From the NCBI GenBank assembly GCA_943913645.1, contig CALTYZ010000007.1, positions 36,906 to 100,905 on the forward strand: a stretch of 64,000 nt of DNA. The letters are read 5' to 3'. The stretch is from an uncultured Corynebacterium sp. Lineage in GTDB: Bacteria > Actinomycetota > Actinomycetes > Mycobacteriales > Mycobacteriaceae. The number at the start of each line of letters is the position of its first letter. Positions within the stretch are counted from its first letter, which is position 1. Of this stretch, positions 61,252 through 64,000 are shown piece by piece. A program made the translations under genes and the position numbers. The notes under the pieces were generated by a model. The model was given only the letters and a program-made list of their open reading frames with translations. It made no database searches and was not told where the DNA came from.

Positions 61252-62367
61252 ATGAAAGTTGTTGGTGTATGCCCACATTCAATCGGTACGGCTCTACCGG
61301 CTGAGATAACAACTTCATCGATCGGTGACGTGAGTGTGCCGCTCGCCGTGATCGAAGTTGACCAGCCCGATTTGAAGCGCGCCTCGCTAGGCCACCGGAA
61401 GGTCCTCGTCAGGGTGAATGCGTTCTCGTGTAACTACCGTGATAAGGCAATTATCGTAAAGCATGCACTAAAAAGGAGTACGGGGTTGCGTTCCGGCGTC
61501 ACTCCGTTCGGCTTCTTCGGGTCTGACTTTGTAGGAACGGTAGTTGCGAACGGCCCTGGAGTGACGGCGTTCGAAGTAGGTGCCCGAGTGATTCCAGACT
61601 GCTCGTTCCCCGTTTCCCGCGACGGTTCGGCTGCCCCGGGTGTCGTGACCAATGAAGCGTCCAAAGGTTGGCTAGTTTTGGACGAAGCAAAGCTTATGGA
61701 GATCCCCGATGCCATGACCGACGAAGTCGCCGCGGGGTTTTCGATAGGTGGCCAGACGGCTCATAGTATGGTCAGGCGAACCGTAGAGTCCTCAGACGAG
61801 CGGGTCTTGGTAACGAGTGGGCGATCTAACACGTCTCAGTTTGTTTCTTGGATTATGCGTCATCGGGCTAATCCGTGCGATTTGATCTCCACAAGTCCGT
61901 GGTCGCAGGACGAGCTCGAATTTGTAGCGCCATGTTCCGTTAAAGCGGCTCCCCTTGGGGCTAATTGGGCCACGAATCTAGCTCCCGGTTCGTATGACGT
62001 AATTATCGACCCGTTCTTCGATCTCCATATCGACGCGTCAGTGGACCTGCTTAAGGACGGTGGGCGATATATCACATGCGGGTTCAAGAACCAACACCCC
62101 ACATTTAGCGAGCCGTCGGATGCGGCTCTCCATAATGATCTGCACGCAGTAATGGTCAAGGCGATGATTAAGAACGCTAGGCTCATGGGAAACTGTATTG
62201 GATATTCGGAAGACCTGGCTGCGGCTCTCGAACTCTACTCGAATACTCGTGATACGCCTATGCCTATCGACAGCACATATCGATCAGAAGATGGAGCGCG
62301 ATTCTTAGAGCGTACTTATAACGACCGTGGTCGGCTTGGCAAAGCACTGATGATCTACGATCACTAA
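61252..62367 (+). CDS. Medium-chain dehydrogenase/reductase homologue of the peptide cluster
   Basis: A 371-residue MDR-family protein with AGGAGAG before the ATG at 61252. The N-terminal catalytic-domain part is clear: KVLVRVNAFSCNYRDKAIIV and GFFGSDFVGTVVANGPGVTA; SDF replaces the zinc-binding GHE, so it is of the zinc-free type. The usual Rossmann glycine loop is replaced by VLVTSGRSNTSQFVSWI, which is degenerate. The end (MPIDSTYRSEDGARFLERTY) again fits MDR enzymes. Known MDR enzymes of lantibiotic clusters (LtnJ type) reduce dehydroalanine; a similar tailoring role is conceivable here but unproven. Confidence 0.8.
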   Translation: MKVVGVCPHSIGTALPAEITTSSIGDVSVPLAVIEVDQPDLKRASLGHRKVLVRVNAFSCNYRDKAIIVKHALKRSTGLRSGVTPFGFFGSDFVGTVVANGPGVTAFEVGARVIPDCSFPVSRDGSAAPGVVTNEASKGWLVLDEAKLMEIPDAMTDEVAAGFSIGGQTAHSMVRRTVESSDERVLVTSGRSNTSQFVSWIMRHRANPCDLISTSPWSQDELEFVAPCSVKAAPLGANWATNLAPGSYDVIIDPFFDLHIDASVDLLKDGGRYITCGFKNQHPTFSEPSDAALHNDLHAVMVKAMIKNARLMGNCIGYSEDLAAALELYSNTRDTPMPIDSTYRSEDGARFLERTYNDRGRLGKALMIYDH

Positions 62368-62481
62368 CTCAGAGCTGCAATGCAGGCTCGATACCAAACC
62401 GCGCGGTTTATGCAGACGAGTTGCCTGAGCCGGTCGTTGCAGGATGTCTGCCCGGTTGGGATACTGGTGAGATAAATACGC

Positions 62482-63696
62482 TTAGGAATCCGATTCGGAT
62501 AGGCAAACGCTGCGGGGTCTGTTAGCATTCCGTCCCTCCGCCAACACAGCATCCAACCCTTCAATGAACCGCTTCGCCGCCCGGGCCGGGTCGGACCACT
62601 TATCCAGCCCGAACAGGCCGATGCGGAAGGTGGAAAAGACGCGCTCACCTTTGTCTTCGCCGAGTTGGAGTGGTACGCCGGCAGCGATTCGGATGCCGTG
62701 GTCTTTGAAGGCCTGCCCGCTCTGGATGGCTGCGGTGTCAGCGTAGAGGACGACTACGGCGTTGGATTGGAAGCCGTCGGCGGCGACTGAAACCAGGCCA
62801 CGCTCGGCGGCGGCACGACGCACCAGCTGGCCCAATTCCTCCTGCCCCTGAGCTAGCGCGCCGAGGCCAACCTGGGCCGATTCCTTCATCACCTGCAGGT
62901 TGGCCACGATTGAGTCGGTGGGCAGGGTGCAGTGGTAGGTGGCTTGGCCGGTGCGGTAGGCGTCGAAAAGCGAAAGCCAGCGCTGCAAATCCAAGGTGAA
63001 TGATGTGGACTGGCTTGCCTGCACCGCTTCACGCCCGCGCGGGCTCAGCAGGACGTAGCCGGTGGACGGCGAGCCAGACCAGGACTTTTGCGGCGCGGAG
63101 ATGGCCACATCAATATTGGTGGCGCGCATGTCGGGAAAGGACGCGCCCGCTGCGATGCAGTCGAGCACGAACAGGGCGTGCGCATCGGCGGCGATACGGC
63201 CGAGCCCGTCAAGATAGTCCTGCGGCAGGGTAAGCCCGGCGGCGGTCTCGGTGTGAGCGGTGACGATGATGTCCGCGCGGAATTCCTCCACCGCAGCGCG
63301 AACCTGCTCAAGCGGCGGTGGTGCGTACTGCGCAGGCTGGGTGCCGGCTACCGGTTGCGCGTTGAGCACACGCACATGCTTGGTGACGCCGCCGACCTCA
63401 ATGATTTGCGACCACCGGAACGTGAACAACCCAGAGCGCAAAACCAGCACGCGCTTGCCGGTGAACAGCTGACGGGCCACAGCCTCCATCGCCGCAGTCC
63501 CACCACCGGGGATGAGCGCGGCGGACTCAGCGTTATACGTCGAGGTCAGCAGCGTTAGCATCTCTTGAACCGCGGAAATGAACGCCTGCGACATGTGGTT
63601 GAGCGAGCGATCCGTGAACACCACGGAGTACTCAAGTAACCCACCCGGGTCAACATCCGGGCGGGGAAGTTGCGGCGTATGGGTCTTGTCCACCAC
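62482..63696 (-). CDS. Class V aminotransferase (alanine-glyoxylate/serine type)
   Basis: A 404-residue PLP enzyme starting at GTG 63696 (or 63693). SAALIPGGGTAAMEAVARQL binds the cofactor phosphate, FVLDCIAAGASFPDMRATNI holds the Asp that contacts the pyridine ring, and ISAPQKSWSGSPSTGYVLLS has the PLP lysine. It likely uses alanine, serine or aspartate as amino donor; the reaction is not determined. The C-terminal tail is Ser/Arg-rich. It is convergent with the dehydrogenase of the peptide cluster. Confidence 0.9.
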   Translation of the reverse strand: MVDKTHTPQLPRPDVDPGGLLEYSVVFTDRSLNHMSQAFISAVQEMLTLLTSTYNAESAALIPGGGTAAMEAVARQLFTGKRVLVLRSGLFTFRWSQIIEVGGVTKHVRVLNAQPVAGTQPAQYAPPPLEQVRAAVEEFRADIIVTAHTETAAGLTLPQDYLDGLGRIAADAHALFVLDCIAAGASFPDMRATNIDVAISAPQKSWSGSPSTGYVLLSPRGREAVQASQSTSFTLDLQRWLSLFDAYRTGQATYHCTLPTDSIVANLQVMKESAQVGLGALAQGQEELGQLVRRAAAERGLVSVAADGFQSNAVVVLYADTAAIQSGQAFKDHGIRIAAGVPLQLGEDKGERVFSTFRIGLFGLDKWSDPARAAKRFIEGLDAVLAEGRNANRPRSVCLSESDS

Positions 63697-63947
63697 CTAA
63701 ACCAGCCCCCTTGTGGGGCGCGTCAACTGGAACAGATGGTTCGAAAAGACCGAATGGTCGCCGCGCGCGGAAAAACCAGAGTTCAACCACGTGTTGAGTG
63801 TCATGCGCCTGAGTATACGGGCGTGGCCACAGGTAGTGCGGGCTTCAAACGGGACAATTGCGCGGGTGTCACGGTGCAACGACGCCACGGCGTCACGGTG
63901 CGGGTTTTGGTTGCCGCGGAGTGTGAGGCTAGACTGTGCGGAGGCCT
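63697..63947. other. Gap between aminotransferase gene and tRNA-Ser, with hairpin over the ribosome binding site
   Basis: No gene is supported. On the minus strand a stem GCCCC-ACAA-GGGGC (about 63707-63719) includes the AAGGGGG that should serve as the ribosome binding site of the aminotransferase gene. A 35-codon frame from about 63804 ends with TAG directly before the GTG start, which could couple translation. Confidence 0.35.
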
Positions 63948-64000
63948 GGAGACGTGCCAGAGCGGCCGAATGGGGCTCCCTGCTAAGGAGTTGCCCTCTT
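63948..64000 (+). tRNA. tRNA-Ser (anticodon GCU), 5' part
   Basis: Starts GGAGACGTGCCAGAGCGGCC, nearly the same as the tRNA at 59041. The anticodon loop CTGCTAA carries GCT at 63982-63984. The window ends in the variable arm. Confidence 0.92.

Noticed and set aside
62368..62481. Search for a second copy of the tRNA-Ser 3' end as an attachment site
   Set aside because: No match to the T arm and acceptor sequence was visible in this gap, so no att pair is claimed.
63697..63888. 63-codon minus-strand frame ahead of the aminotransferase gene
   Set aside because: No homology or membrane or leader peptide features beyond its end abutting the start codon; kept only as a possible coupling frame, not as a gene.

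Overview
The window is chromosomal DNA of a high-GC actinobacterium, most likely a Corynebacterium or close relative. It carries arabinogalactan and mycolic-envelope genes in the order known from corynebacteria: Emb arabinosyltransferase, AftA, DprE2, DprE1, a GtrA protein, GlfT1 and a Wzt/Wzm galactan exporter. It also has a cutinase-like protein, an LGFP-repeat cell-wall protein, and compact genes with frequent GTG starts and 1-4 bp stop/start overlaps.

Layout. 1-11.2 kb: housekeeping and metabolic genes (GH13 amylase 3' end, secreted Pro/Ala-rich protein, M20 peptidase with divergent TetR, beta-lactamase-fold lipoprotein, AMP nucleosidase, sirtuin, gamma-carbonic anhydrase, ROK regulator, DUF885 peptidase, AbrB-type membrane protein). 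11.2-25.4 kb: an accessory island dominated by a polymorphic-toxin locus. The intact operon runs leftward from 24.2 to 17.3 kb: an LGFP-repeat exported protein, an exported AbfB-domain protein, a 1252-residue exported ALF-repeat/coiled-coil toxin with an HNH-type C-terminus, and two small paralogous candidate immunity proteins. To its left lies a 5'-deleted duplicate of the same toxin carrying a different (WHH-type) nuclease tip and its own SUKH immunity gene. A fragment of a third toxin tip followed by a 60-residue membrane protein lies to the right. Decayed serine-recombinase copies lie on both sides of the WHH cassette, and one of them is split by an inserted ATP-grasp ligase gene plus a truncated MFS gene. 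IS21-family fragments lie just upstream of the intact operon.

25.4-39.5 kb: transport and metabolism (TauE/SafE, APC permease, HrpB helicase, RNA 2',3'-cyclic phosphodiesterase, hexapeptide acetyltransferase, SDR, LysE exporter, S4 protein, VOC protein, secreted SxxK protein, M13 peptidase, a YqcI/YcgG protein coupled to an EamA exporter). 39.5-56.6 kb: cell-envelope block (cutinase, Emb, AftA, a kinase/regulator pair divergent from an FtsX-type ABC transporter, DprE2/DprE1, GtrA, GlfT1, Wzt, Wzm). 56.7-64 kb: a cysteine-desulfurase-like enzyme, a quinone oxidoreductase, tRNA-Ser(UGA), then a small compositionally distinct cluster, a class V aminotransferase, and the 5' part of tRNA-Ser(GCU) at the right edge. 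The cluster next to the tRNA holds a 38-43 residue Cys-rich peptide, an ABC-2 transporter pair and a medium-chain dehydrogenase homologue, and looks like a minimal ribosomal-peptide natural-product locus.

Most notable are the multi-cassette toxin locus (with signs of cassette duplication, deletion and tip exchange) and the tRNA-adjacent peptide/ABC/dehydrogenase cluster, whose peptide is too short to be found by ordinary gene calling.
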